From JALZOC01 sp031361295 (GTDB lineage Bacteria; Acidobacteriota; Vicinamibacteria; Vicinamibacterales; 2-12-FULL-66-21): DNA of 64,000 nucleotides. The DNA is taken from assembly GCA_031361295.1 (NCBI GenBank), contig JANMCN010000240.1, forward strand, positions 18,847 to 82,846, given 5' to 3'. Shown here in pieces: positions 17,255 to 25,740 of this stretch (position 1 is the stretch's first letter; each line of letters begins with the position of its first letter). The position numbers and the translations under genes are program-made. Below the pieces are notes generated by a model. The model searched no databases and was not told the DNA's origin. It saw only the letters and a program-made list of their open reading frames with translations.

Positions 17255-19783
17255 ATGGCCCGTCTGTCGCCTTTTCTCGTGCGCCATGTCCTTGGTGTCT
17301 TTGCGGTCGTCGCGCTGGCTTCCGCGCCAGTGATGACAAATGCGGCCCAGGCTGCGACTCTCGTCGTCCGCGTCGTCGACGCGCAGAGCTTGGCAGTACC
17401 TGGCGCCAGCTGTTCGTTGACCGCCGCGGGCGGTGCTGCCCCCATTGCACAGACGACGTCAGACAGCGGCGGGCATGCCGTGTTCGACGCCGTCCCGGCC
17501 GGTCGCTACACGCTGCGAGTCGAGCTGGACGGGTTCGAGCCTTTCGTTCGAACCGGCGTCATGCTGGACGCCCCGAGTCTTCCGGAGCTGGATGCCGTCC
17601 TCGCCCCAGCGGGCGTGGCTCAGGCCGTGTCGGTCGCCGCGCCGCCGTCATCGGACACGACGAGCCGGGCGGGATCGAGTCCGCCGGCTGGGGACCTTGC
17701 CCGGCGCATGTTGCAGCGGCTGCCGCTCGCGGTGGCCTCCTTCCGGGACGCGCTGCCGCTGGTCCCGGGTGTGCTGCGCTCCACGACGGGGGAGCTTGCC
17801 TTCAACGGGGGCCCGGAAGCGCAGAGTGGATTGCGCGTCAACGGCATGAACGCCGTCGACCCGGCCACGGGAGCCTTCCGTCTGAGCGTCCCAGTCGACG
17901 CGGTGGAAGGCGTGCAGGTCTTCCTGCACCCCTACACCGCCGAGTACGGTCAATTCACCGGCGGGATTACGCGCGTGGACACGCGTCCCGGCAGCGATCG
18001 GTGGCGCTTCGAATTGAACGATTTTTTTCCCGATTTCCGGTTTGTCGACGGACGGGTGCGCGGCATTGCCGAGGACGCGCCACACATGAACCTGAGTGGG
18101 CCGCTGTTCGGGAAGCGCCTGCTGCTGTCCCAATCCGCGGCGTACACGATCGCCAACCGCCCCGTGCGTGGGCTCGATTTCCCCGTCAACGAAACGCGCA
18201 CGCAGTCCCAGAATTACTTCACGCAGCTCGACTTCACCGTGCGTCCGGGCCATTCCCAGATGGTGACGCTGGGATATGCGCCGGAGCGCCGGGACTTCAT
18301 CGGTCTGGATGTGTTCCGCCCGCAGCCCACGACGCCGAGCGCCCGCCAGCGTGATCTCGTGCTCACTGCACGCGACAACTCCGTCGTCGGGAGCGGTCTC
18401 CTGACGTCCTCGGCTTCGGTGAGTCGCTTCGACACGAATGTCCTGGGCCGCGGCACGGAGGAACTGACGCTCGCGCCCACTGGAGAATCGGGTAACTACT
18501 TTGCGACCCAGGCCCGCCGCTCCATGCGCACCGAGCTGCTGGAGGTATATACCCTGCCGACGCAGCACTGGCTCGGGTCGCACGACGTCCGGCTCGGGGT
18601 GGATGTGAACGATGTCAGCAGCCGCCTCAATTACCGCGCCCGTCCGGTCAACATCGTTCGCGGCGACGGGACATTGGCCGAACGGGTCGAGTTCGATCCG
18701 GCCGCGACGATTCGTGCGCGCAACCGCGAGTACATCGGCTTCGCGCAGGATCGCTGGACGCTCGGTGATCGGGTCGCGCTCGATGCCGGCATCCGGTACG
18801 AGGACCAGCGCATCGCTGACGCCACCCTGATTGCCCCGCGGGCAGGGTTCGCGTGGGCTCCCGCCGCTGACGGGCGGACAGTGATTCGCGGCGGCGTCGG
18901 GGTCTTCTTCGACAAGGTCCCGCTGAACATCCGCAGCTTCGCGCAATATCCCTCGCGAACGGTGACCCGTTTTGCGTCGGACGGTTTCACCATCCTCGAT
19001 CGCCGGCGGTACACGAACCTGCTGGTGGATGCGGTCGGGCCTGCCGTGTCAGCTTCTGAGCTTGCAACCGATCAGACGGAGTTCGTGCCGGGCAACGTCA
19101 CGTGGAACCTGCAGGTCGATCACATCGTAAGACCCGGCCTGGCATTCCGAGCGAACCTCGTCAACAGCCATACGGACGATCTGTATATCGTCGAACCCCG
19201 GAGCGGCGCGCCGGGGACGGGCACGATCGCGCTCAGTTCGGTCGGACGCTCGTCTTACCGTGCGGAAGAGCTTGCGGTGCGTTTCGGCCGGGCTGACCGC
19301 CTGCTGAACGTCTCCTACACACATTCCCGCGCGCGCGGGGACCTCAATGGCTTCAGCGACGCTTTTGGAGATTTTGCGACGCCCATCGTTCGCAGCAACG
19401 AGTACTCACAACTCCCGACCGACGCCCCGCATCGCCTCCTCGCCTGGGGCTCGGTCGCGCTGCCCCGCCGGTTCTCGCTCGCACCGATCTTCGAGGTCCG
19501 CACCGGCTTCCCTTACCAGGTGCGTGATGCGGCGCAGGATTTCGTTGGTCTGCGCAACTCGGACGCCACACGGTTCCCGCGGTTCGTGGCCCTGGATCTC
19601 GAAGGTGCCAAGGAGCTCCAGGTCACGAAAAAGTACGCGGTCCGGCTTTCCCTCCGGGCGTTCAACCTGACCAACCACTTCAATCCGCGCGACGTCCACG
19701 CGAACACGGGCGATCCGTTGTTCGGCCGATTCGTGGCGTCCTACCGCCGTTATTTCACGGGCGGTTTCGATATTCTTTTCTGA
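17255..19783 (+). CDS. TonB-dependent receptor-like outer membrane protein with carboxypeptidase-regulatory-like domain
   Basis: An 842-residue outer membrane protein. A signal peptide covers residues 1-33. Residues about 35-115 form an Ig-like carboxypeptidase-regulatory domain (LVVRVVDAQSLAVPGASC, then FDAVPAGRYTLRVELDGFEPF). A plug-like region with VEGVQVFLHPYTAEYGQFTGG follows, then a long beta-barrel ending in Phe (GGFDILF), as outer membrane barrels usually do. These Oar-like receptors are abundant in Acidobacteriota and import oligomers or act in surface adhesion. No substrate can be assigned. The 294 bases that follow (19784-20077) show no gene or clear terminator. Confidence 0.9.
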   Translation: MARLSPFLVRHVLGVFAVVALASAPVMTNAAQAATLVVRVVDAQSLAVPGASCSLTAAGGAAPIAQTTSDSGGHAVFDAVPAGRYTLRVELDGFEPFVRTGVMLDAPSLPELDAVLAPAGVAQAVSVAAPPSSDTTSRAGSSPPAGDLARRMLQRLPLAVASFRDALPLVPGVLRSTTGELAFNGGPEAQSGLRVNGMNAVDPATGAFRLSVPVDAVEGVQVFLHPYTAEYGQFTGGITRVDTRPGSDRWRFELNDFFPDFRFVDGRVRGIAEDAPHMNLSGPLFGKRLLLSQSAAYTIANRPVRGLDFPVNETRTQSQNYFTQLDFTVRPGHSQMVTLGYAPERRDFIGLDVFRPQPTTPSARQRDLVLTARDNSVVGSGLLTSSASVSRFDTNVLGRGTEELTLAPTGESGNYFATQARRSMRTELLEVYTLPTQHWLGSHDVRLGVDVNDVSSRLNYRARPVNIVRGDGTLAERVEFDPAATIRARNREYIGFAQDRWTLGDRVALDAGIRYEDQRIADATLIAPRAGFAWAPAADGRTVIRGGVGVFFDKVPLNIRSFAQYPSRTVTRFASDGFTILDRRRYTNLLVDAVGPAVSASELATDQTEFVPGNVTWNLQVDHIVRPGLAFRANLVNSHTDDLYIVEPRSGAPGTGTIALSSVGRSSYRAEELAVRFGRADRLLNVSYTHSRARGDLNGFSDAFGDFATPIVRSNEYSQLPTDAPHRLLAWGSVALPRRFSLAPIFEVRTGFPYQVRDAAQDFVGLRNSDATRFPRFVALDLEGAKELQVTKKYAVRLSLRAFNLTNHFNPRDVHANTGDPLFGRFVASYRRYFTGGFDILF

Positions 19784-20077
19784 CAGACTGACTTCCCTAC
19801 GGCCGGAAATCCACGCCAGCACGCGACGGCTTGTGTGGCGTCAGAAGGATTGCCGGCTCCGAGCCTCTCTAACACGGGCAACCTCCTGAGCCCGCACTCC
19901 GTGCCTGTTTCGTCGCGCCCCGCGTCGACGCCTCGAGTGTGCCGTCGCTCGACGGTGTGGTCGACTGGCGACCGGGCGGCTGCTCATGGCAGATTCATCT
20001 GGCGCGTGCCACCATGCCCACAAACGCTGGTACGGCGTCATCGCCGTTCATAGCAGGGAACGTAACGAGGTACAGAC

Positions 20078-20560
20078 ATGAAGAAGCATCCACTTGCACT
20101 GCCGGCCGTACTACTGTGGCTCGCGGGTGTTTCGCACACCAGCGCCCAGCCTGCCGCGTCCAAACCCAAGGACTCGCCGAACCTGCAGGCCCTGCTCAGG
20201 AAGCTGCCCGGGCCGGTTCGGGCCACCGTCGAGGCCGAGGCCAGGAACGCGACCATCAAGAGCATTTCCACAGAGAAAGCACACGGAAAGACCGTGTATG
20301 AGCTCGAGTCGCTCGTCAACGGCCGCACCCGCGACCTGATGATCGATTCGACCGGGAAGGTGTACGTCGTCGAAGAGCAGCTCGATCTGGACAAGGCACC
20401 GGCGCCCGTGCGGGCAGCGCTCGAAGCGCAAGGGACGGTTGGAACGCTGGAATCGGTCATGGAGAACGGCAGGACTCACTACGAAGGGCAGGTCCGCACC
20501 AGGAGCGGCAAGAAGGTTGCGCTGACGCTCGAGGCCGACGGGACGCCCATCAAGAAGTAG
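20078..20560 (+). CDS. Secreted PepSY-like domain protein
   Basis: A 160-residue small exported protein. An N-terminal signal peptide ends near residue 23 (VSHTSAQP). The mature part holds two related units: PVRATVEAEARNATIKSIS with DLMIDSTGKVYVVEEQLDL, and PVRAALEAQGTVGTLESVM with LTLEADGTPIKK. This helix-then-sheet pattern fits PepSY-like domains, which are found as periplasmic inhibitors or metal/ligand-responsive modules. A Lys/Glu-rich composition suggests a soluble protein. No operon partner lies nearby; its role is unknown. Confidence 0.7.
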   Translation: MKKHPLALPAVLLWLAGVSHTSAQPAASKPKDSPNLQALLRKLPGPVRATVEAEARNATIKSISTEKAHGKTVYELESLVNGRTRDLMIDSTGKVYVVEEQLDLDKAPAPVRAALEAQGTVGTLESVMENGRTHYEGQVRTRSGKKVALTLEADGTPIKK

Positions 20561-21218
20561 AGACCGGGCGCACTCACACTTCCGTGGACGAGGAGCGGGT
20601 CGCGTAGGTCCGGCTCTCGGCGAAGTGCTCACGAGCCCGGGTGAGGATGTAACACCTGGAGGGGACTTCGGACGGGATGGTCGCCCGCTCGAAGGATCTC
20701 GCACTCCCAGGCACTCTAACGGGACGACCACCAGTGGTTCGGGGCTGTTGCGCCGGGACGAGGCCGGGCGCCCGGGTGATCGTGCGTGTGCGCCAGGCGC
20801 ACGCGAGGCGTAAGATCGAACTCACGCAGATGGGTTACGCGGTCACCGGGTTCTTCGCGGTGCAACGGGACTCCGCGCTGCGCGTGGTCAACGTGGACTG
20901 CGTGATTTTGCGGGAGGAGGAGGTCGAGCGGCTGCGGGCGCCCGGACGTCACGCGCCAGGGCAGGCGGACCGTCCGTAGCGGTCAGCCGGGATCCGCCCG
21001 ACGTGACCGTGCCTGACGTGGGTTCCCGTACTCGAGCGTCTGTTAATCTCCCATACACCTTCCAGAGGCTATGATTGTGCGTTCGGCGGAGCTGAAAGCT
21101 CCGCCCAACATACTGACGCTGGCGAGATCCGGCCGAGATAACGCTCGGACCTGCACGGCGTCGGGCTTTGTCACGTATCACTGTGGGTCTCGTGACTTCT
21201 GAATGAGATGAGGACCGT
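20561..21218. other. 658-base intergenic stretch without a convincing gene
   Basis: Short open frames exist on both strands (for example 20677-20979 on the plus strand), but none has a family motif, a good ribosome site or normal codon structure. A perfect hairpin sits at 21085-21105 and is listed separately. The last 20 bases carry the ribosome site (ATGAGG) of the propeller gene at 21219. I see no promoter boxes of good quality. Confidence 0.5.
21085..21105. repeat. Perfect 9-bp inverted repeat (REP-like hairpin)
   Basis: GGCGGAGCT, loop GAA, AGCTCCGCC: a perfect 9-bp stem with a 3-base loop. No T-run follows on either strand, so it is not a classic terminator. The GC-rich stem with a central AGCT resembles dispersed palindromic elements of GC-rich bacteria. 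Only one copy is seen in this window. Confidence 0.6.
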
Positions 21219-22277
21219 ATGACCAGACACCCGCTCATCGTCGTGGCTCTTTCCTTCGCGGCGAGCATCGCCGCGCCGGTCGTCGGTCATGCGCAAACGT
21301 TCAAGGTCGAGAAGTTCGACATCAAAGGCGATGGGGGCACGGACTACGTCGCCGTCGAACCCGCCACGGGCCGGGTGTTCGTCTCACGCAGCACCCACAT
21401 GATGGTCGTCGACGGGGCCACGGGCAAGGTGCTCGGCGATATCCTCAACACACCCGGCGTGCATGGTGCCGCGTTCGCGACGAAGGCCGGTCACGGCTTC
21501 ACCACGAACGGCGGCGATCAGACGGTCACCATGTTCGATCTGAAGACCCTGGCCGTGCTGAGGCAGATCAAGGTGGGGCCGGGCCTCGACGGCATCATGT
21601 TCGACGAGGCGGACAACAAGATCATCCTGACGAACCACAGCCGTCCCGTGGGGACGCTCACCGCCATCGATCCGGCGACCGGCGACATCGTCGCCACGGT
21701 GGAGCTCGAAGACACCGCGCCGGAAGGCGCGGCCGCCGATGGCAAAGGGCGCATCTTCGTGAACAACGAGGGCAAGAACACGATCCAGGTGATCGACGTG
21801 AAGACCTGGAAGGCGACGGCGTCCTGGCCGGTGGCCCCGTGCGACGGGCCGACCGGCATCGCCTACGACGCGGTCACGAACCGCATCTTCTCAGGATGCT
21901 CCAAGACGTCGGTTGTGGTCGATGCGAGCACCGGCAAGGTCGTGGCGTCGATCGCGAACGGCACGCGCGTCGACGCCCTGGGGTGGGATCCTTCGAGGAA
22001 GCTGATTTACATTCCGAACGGCGGCGAAGGGACGGTCACGGTCGTCCACCAGGATTCGGCCGACAAGTATACGGTCGTCGCGACCGTGGCGACGTTCGCT
22101 GGCGCGAAGACCATCGCCGTGGATCCGTCGACACACAACGTCTATCTGTTCCAGCCGGAGCGCGGGCCCGTTCCGGCCCCCGCGGCGGACGCACCGCCGC
22201 CGGCACAGCCCGCCGGGCGTGGACGTGGTCCTCAGGGGCCGATCGTCGCGTCCTGGTTCATCGTCATCAAGTCGTGA
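21219..22277 (+). CDS. Secreted YncE-like beta-propeller protein
   Basis: A 352-residue protein with a signal peptide (cleavage near residue 26, VVGHAQT). It then shows a repeated blade pattern: VAVEPATGRVFVSRSTHMMVVDGATGKVLGDI and its variants, such as LTAIDPATGDIVATVELED, VIDVKTWKATASWPV and VVDASTGKVVASIANG. This is the YVTN/YncE-type seven-bladed propeller, a periplasmic binding scaffold of unknown ligand. The C-terminus has a Pro/Ala-rich insertion (PVPAPAADAPPPAQPAGRG) before the last strand WFIVIKS. It ends 3 bases from the convergent lipoprotein gene. Confidence 0.85.
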   Translation: MTRHPLIVVALSFAASIAAPVVGHAQTFKVEKFDIKGDGGTDYVAVEPATGRVFVSRSTHMMVVDGATGKVLGDILNTPGVHGAAFATKAGHGFTTNGGDQTVTMFDLKTLAVLRQIKVGPGLDGIMFDEADNKIILTNHSRPVGTLTAIDPATGDIVATVELEDTAPEGAAADGKGRIFVNNEGKNTIQVIDVKTWKATASWPVAPCDGPTGIAYDAVTNRIFSGCSKTSVVVDASTGKVVASIANGTRVDALGWDPSRKLIYIPNGGEGTVTVVHQDSADKYTVVATVATFAGAKTIAVDPSTHNVYLFQPERGPVPAPAADAPPPAQPAGRGRGPQGPIVASWFIVIKS

Positions 22278-22280
22278 TCG

Positions 22281-22751
22281 CTACGGCTTCTTGACCACCT
22301 CGCTGCCACTGACCGGGATGCCGCAGACCGTTCCGGCATAGGACACTTTGATTCCGCCGCCGGTCTCTTCTGTCGCCTTCCCGTTCGGAAACGAGAACGG
22401 GCAGTTCGTCCCGCCCTGGCCCACGAGCCCCTGCGCGCTCCACTCCAGGGTCGCACCGGTAACCTTGCCGGTCCCGGCACCGGCCACCTGAATCGTGCTG
22501 GCGCAGGTGGCCGAGAACGTCACGTTCGCGGTCGTGGCGCTGGTCGGCGTCACCGTGTAATGGACGTTCCCGCACCCGGTCGCCGGGATCGTCGCGCTCG
22601 TCGAGGCCCAGGTGCCCGCGAACGCGTCGAGCGATGCCGCGGACGCGCTCGGGGATGCCGGGTTCTTGCTGGTCAGCTTGTCTATGGCGTCGCAGCCCGC
22701 CGCCATCAGCAAGGCCGACGCGGTCACGGCAACCGAAAGGTTCTTCCACAT
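22281..22751 (-). CDS. Small lipoprotein, function unknown
   Basis: A 156-residue predicted lipoprotein. ATG at 22751 gives a short lipoprotein signal with lipobox LMAAGC (Cys20), and a GGGGG ribosome site stands 4-9 bases upstream; an ATG three codons earlier (22760) is also possible. The mature part has a Ser/Ala-rich linker and then a beta-rich domain (FAGTWASTSATIPATGCGN, VTFSATCAS, NCPFSF, GTVCGIPVSGSE) with four Cys that could form disulfides. The pattern is that of a lipocalin-like or META-type beta domain, but I cannot place it in a known family. Confidence 0.7.
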   Translation of the reverse strand: MWKNLSVAVTASALLMAAGCDAIDKLTSKNPASPSASAASLDAFAGTWASTSATIPATGCGNVHYTVTPTSATTANVTFSATCASTIQVAGAGTGKVTGATLEWSAQGLVGQGGTNCPFSFPNGKATEETGGGIKVSYAGTVCGIPVSGSEVVKKP

Positions 22752-22881
22752 ATCCCCCATATCGGCTCGACTCCCGGGGCGCTGCAGCCGGCGGGATGTG
22801 GACGACAGGTCGATGTGATACACAATCCCTTGCAGGTCGCCCCGTATCTTGGCGCCTTGCCACCTTTCGAAGGAGTTTCCC

Positions 22882-23835
22882 GTGCAGCTCGAAGGCGTCT
22901 ACTCCGTGCTCCCCACGCCGTTCCACCCCAACGGGGACGTTGACGAGTCGAGCCTGAGGCGCGTCGTCGACGTGTTCATCGCGGCTGGCGTGAACGGGGT
23001 GACGGCGCTCGGCGTCACGGGCGAAGCCGCGCGCCTGGACGACGACGAACGGCGCAGGGTGCTGGACGTTGTCGTCGCGCAGGTCAACGGACGGATTGGG
23101 GTGGTCGCGGGGACAACCGCAGAAGGCACGCGCACCTGCATCGGCTACAGCCGACAGGCGCATGCGTCCGGCGCCACGGCCGTGATGGTGAGCCCCCCCC
23201 GCTTGCCGAAGCTCAATTCGGATGCTGTCCTTCGCCACTACACGGCGCTGGCGAGTGCCGTGGAGATCGACATCGTCATCCAGGACTATCCGCCCGCCTG
23301 CGGTTTTGCCATGGAGCCGGCGCTGCTGGCGCGCATCGCCCGTGAGATCCCGCGCGCCCGCACCATCAAGCTGGAGGATCCCCCCACTCCGTTCAAGACC
23401 TCACGCATCATCGAGTCGTGCGGTGAGACTCCGGTCAGGATTTTTGGCGGGCTCGGCGGCGTCTTCCTGCTGGAGGAGCTCCTTGCCGGCGCCACGGGCG
23501 CCATGACCGGCTTTGCCTTTCCCGAGATCCTGGTCGCGGTGGTCTCGCATTTTCGTGCGGGACGCATCGCCCAGGCCGCGGAGATCTTCTACCGGGCCGT
23601 CCCGTTGATGCGCTTCGAGTTCCAAGAAGGCATCGGCACCGCGATACGGAAGGAGATCCTCCGGCGCCGCGGGGCGCTCGCACACGCCGCCATGCGGGCT
23701 CCCGCCGGCGCGCTGGATCAGACGACCCGCGAGGCGCTCGACAGGGTCATGGAGTGGAGCGAGTCGCTGCTCGGCGCACACGCGCGCGACGTGGACGCGC
23801 CCAAACGTCCTGCGGCAGCCGGCAGTGCCGGCTGA
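22882..23835 (+). CDS. DapA-superfamily aldolase/lyase (DHDPS-like)
   Basis: A 317-residue TIM-barrel protein of the dihydrodipicolinate synthase/N-acetylneuraminate lyase family. Schiff-base Lys163 is in TIKLEDPP, the catalytic Tyr136 is in IQDYPP, and the pyruvate-carboxylate loop is GVTGEAARL. GTG at 22882 is chosen because AAGGAG stands six bases upstream and the homology begins there. The real lysine-pathway dapA lies at 41314 and is only distantly similar, so this copy probably acts on another 2-oxo acid adduct, such as a sugar-acid degradation intermediate. Confidence 0.87.
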   Translation: MQLEGVYSVLPTPFHPNGDVDESSLRRVVDVFIAAGVNGVTALGVTGEAARLDDDERRRVLDVVVAQVNGRIGVVAGTTAEGTRTCIGYSRQAHASGATAVMVSPPRLPKLNSDAVLRHYTALASAVEIDIVIQDYPPACGFAMEPALLARIAREIPRARTIKLEDPPTPFKTSRIIESCGETPVRIFGGLGGVFLLEELLAGATGAMTGFAFPEILVAVVSHFRAGRIAQAAEIFYRAVPLMRFEFQEGIGTAIRKEILRRRGALAHAAMRAPAGALDQTTREALDRVMEWSESLLGAHARDVDAPKRPAAAGSAG

Positions 23836-23890
23836 CGACCGAACGCGGGCGGGAAGGACGCATGGCCTGGTGCGGCGGCTGTCGTTGAAA

Positions 23891-23914
23891 ACTGATCGCC
23901 GGCCGATGATCAGT
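23891..23914. promoter_or_regulatory. Inverted repeat upstream of SDR gene (candidate operator)
   Basis: ACTGATC, 10 bases, GATCAGT: a perfect 7-bp inverted repeat ending 13 bases before the ATG at 23928. It overlaps the region just upstream of the GAGAGCTGAG ribosome site. No T-run follows, so a protein-binding site or a 5-prime mRNA hairpin is more likely than a terminator. Confidence 0.35.
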
Positions 23915-23927
23915 GGAGAGCTGAGAC

Positions 23928-24719
23928 ATGGATCTTCATCTTCAGGGCAAAGTGGCGCTCGTGGCCGGTGCGAGCAAGGGACTGGGCTATGCCGTCGCGC
24001 GGGCGCTCGCGGCGGAAGGCGCCCACGTGTCGATGTCCTCCCGCAACGAGGCCGCCATCAGGGACGCCGGCGTGCGAATTGAGCGCGAGACGGGCGCGAA
24101 GGTGCTCGCGCTGCCGCTCGACGTCCGGTCGCCGGCGGGCATTCAGCAATGGGTGAAGACCACGGAGGACACGTTCGGCGGGATCGATGCCCTGATGACG
24201 AACTCCGGGGGGCCTCCCGCCGGTCTCGTGCTGTCGTTCGACGATGCGGCGTGGCAGGATGCGGCGGAACTCCTGCTGTTCAGCGCCCTGCGAATGGTGC
24301 GTGCTGCAGTGCCGTCGATGACCCGGCGCGGCGGCGGGGCGATCCTCATGTCCACGTCGTCGTCCGTCAAGGAGCCGATTCCGAACCTGGGGCTGTCGAC
24401 CGTCCTGCGCGCATCCGTCGCGGCGCTCGCCAAGACGCTGGCGCTGGAGCTGGCCGGCTCGGGCATTCGCGTGAATCAGATCATTCCCGGCCGGATCGAC
24501 ACCGATCGCGTGCGGCACCTGGACGAGCTCAATGCGGCGAAGCAGGGGGTGTCCGTCGACGAATCGAAGAAGCGATCGATGGCCGCGATTCCGATGGGAC
24601 GGTACGGCACCGGCGACGAGTTCGGCCGCGTCGGCGCCTTCCTGCTGTCCGAAGCCGCGGCGTATATGACGGGGGCTACCGTGCAGGTGGACGGCGGGGC
24701 GATTCATAGTGTGATGTAG
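23928..24719 (+). CDS. Atypical short-chain dehydrogenase/reductase
   Basis: A 263-residue classical-size SDR. The cofactor motif is GASKGLG (residues 14-20), then DVRSPAG, and a structural NSGG replaces NNAG. The catalytic Ser region is present (MSTSSSVKEP), but the YxxxK position reads LSTVL (Leu156 and Leu160), so both the usual Tyr and Lys are absent. The C-terminal GYVTG-like end is kept (AAAYMTGATVQVDGG). Such non-canonical SDRs form a recognisable subgroup annotated as 3-oxoacyl-ACP reductase-like. The activity is uncertain. Confidence 0.85.
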   Translation: MDLHLQGKVALVAGASKGLGYAVARALAAEGAHVSMSSRNEAAIRDAGVRIERETGAKVLALPLDVRSPAGIQQWVKTTEDTFGGIDALMTNSGGPPAGLVLSFDDAAWQDAAELLLFSALRMVRAAVPSMTRRGGGAILMSTSSSVKEPIPNLGLSTVLRASVAALAKTLALELAGSGIRVNQIIPGRIDTDRVRHLDELNAAKQGVSVDESKKRSMAAIPMGRYGTGDEFGRVGAFLLSEAAAYMTGATVQVDGGAIHSVM

Positions 24720-24733
24720 CTGGCGCGCTCCCG

Positions 24734-24782
24734 GCTGGAAGCTGGAAGCCGGAAGCTGGTAGCTGGAAGCTGGAACCTGAAC
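24734..24782. repeat. Seven tandem 7-base repeats (GCTGGAA type)
   Basis: Seven units of seven bases: GCTGGAA, GCTGGAA, GCCGGAA, GCTGGTA, GCTGGAA, GCTGGAA, CCTGAAC. The array ends one base before the ATG of the proline dehydrogenase gene, so it fills the whole ribosome-binding region. Related 7-base arrays occur at 29219, 36557 and 57146; the end unit CCTGAAC recurs at 36605 and 36619. Confidence 0.85.
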
Positions 24783-24783
24783 C

Positions 24784-25713
24784 ATGTCCCTCCTCCGCAG
24801 AGCGCTCCTTGCCGGCTCGACCAACGCGTGGCTGCGCGAACGCGCAATGCGGACGGCGTTCGTGCGCACGTCGGTCTCGCGTTTCATGCCCGGGGAGCAG
24901 ATCGGGGACGCGATACGGGCCGCGACGGAGTTGAAACCGCAGGGGATTACGACGATCCTGACGCGCCTTGGAGAGAACCTCGAAAGCGCGGCCGAGTCCG
25001 AGGACGTCACGGCCCATTACCTCGACGTCCTGGACCGGATCGCGTCGGCAGGGCTCGACGCCCACATTTCCGTGAAGCCCACGCAACTGGGGCTCGATCT
25101 CGATCCGGCACTGTGCGAACGAAATCTGGCTCGACTCGTGGCTCGCGCCGAGGAGCGGGGGAATTTCGTCTGGATCGACATGGAGAGCTCCGGCTACGTC
25201 GACCGCACGCTCACACTGTTCCGGCAGATGCGCGCCCGGAGCCCGAGGGTGGGCATTGCCCTGCAGGCGTATTTGCACCGGACTGCGAAGGATGTCGAGT
25301 CGCTCGTCCCGCTCGGCGCGGCCATTCGCATCGTGAAAGGCGCCTATCTCGAACCGCCGGAGGTCGCCTTCCCGGACAAGGCGGACGTGGACCGCAATTT
25401 CGTCGCGTTGTGCACACGGCTGCTCGCCGCCGACGCGCGCAGGCCTGGCGCCCTCCTGCACATCGCCACCCACGACGCGGCGATTGCCGGCAGGCTGGCC
25501 GCGTATATTGCGCAAGAGGCGGTGCCGCCATCCGCTTACGAGTTCGCCATGTTGTACGGCATCCAGCGTGGCCAGCAGGCGCGGCTTGCTGCGGCGGGCA
25601 CGCGGCTGCGCGTCCTGATCAGTTACGGTGAGTACTGGTTCCCGTGGTACATGCGCCGGCTCGCGGAGCGTCCCGCGAACGTCTGGTTCGTCGTACGGAC
25701 CCTGTTCGGATAG
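24784..25713 (+). CDS. Proline dehydrogenase
   Basis: A 309-residue FAD enzyme of the monofunctional PRODH type, oxidising proline to pyrroline-5-carboxylate at the membrane and passing electrons to quinone. Recognisable blocks are HISVKPTQLGL, FVWIDMESSGYVDRTL, GIALQAYLHRT, IRIVKGAYLEPPEVAF, IATHDAAI, and the C-terminal MLYGIQRGQQARL and RVLISYGEYWFPWYMRRLAERP. Length is normal for the short bacterial form. The usual partner, pyrroline-5-carboxylate dehydrogenase, is not in the window. Confidence 0.93.
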   Translation: MSLLRRALLAGSTNAWLRERAMRTAFVRTSVSRFMPGEQIGDAIRAATELKPQGITTILTRLGENLESAAESEDVTAHYLDVLDRIASAGLDAHISVKPTQLGLDLDPALCERNLARLVARAEERGNFVWIDMESSGYVDRTLTLFRQMRARSPRVGIALQAYLHRTAKDVESLVPLGAAIRIVKGAYLEPPEVAFPDKADVDRNFVALCTRLLAADARRPGALLHIATHDAAIAGRLAAYIAQEAVPPSAYEFAMLYGIQRGQQARLAAAGTRLRVLISYGEYWFPWYMRRLAERPANVWFVVRTLFG

Positions 25714-25740
25714 AGTGCCCAGTCGACAGGAGAGCGAGTC

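Noticed and set aside
20677..20979. 100-codon open frame in the 658-base gap
   Set aside because: No family resemblance, no ribosome site, atypical composition; left as non-coding.
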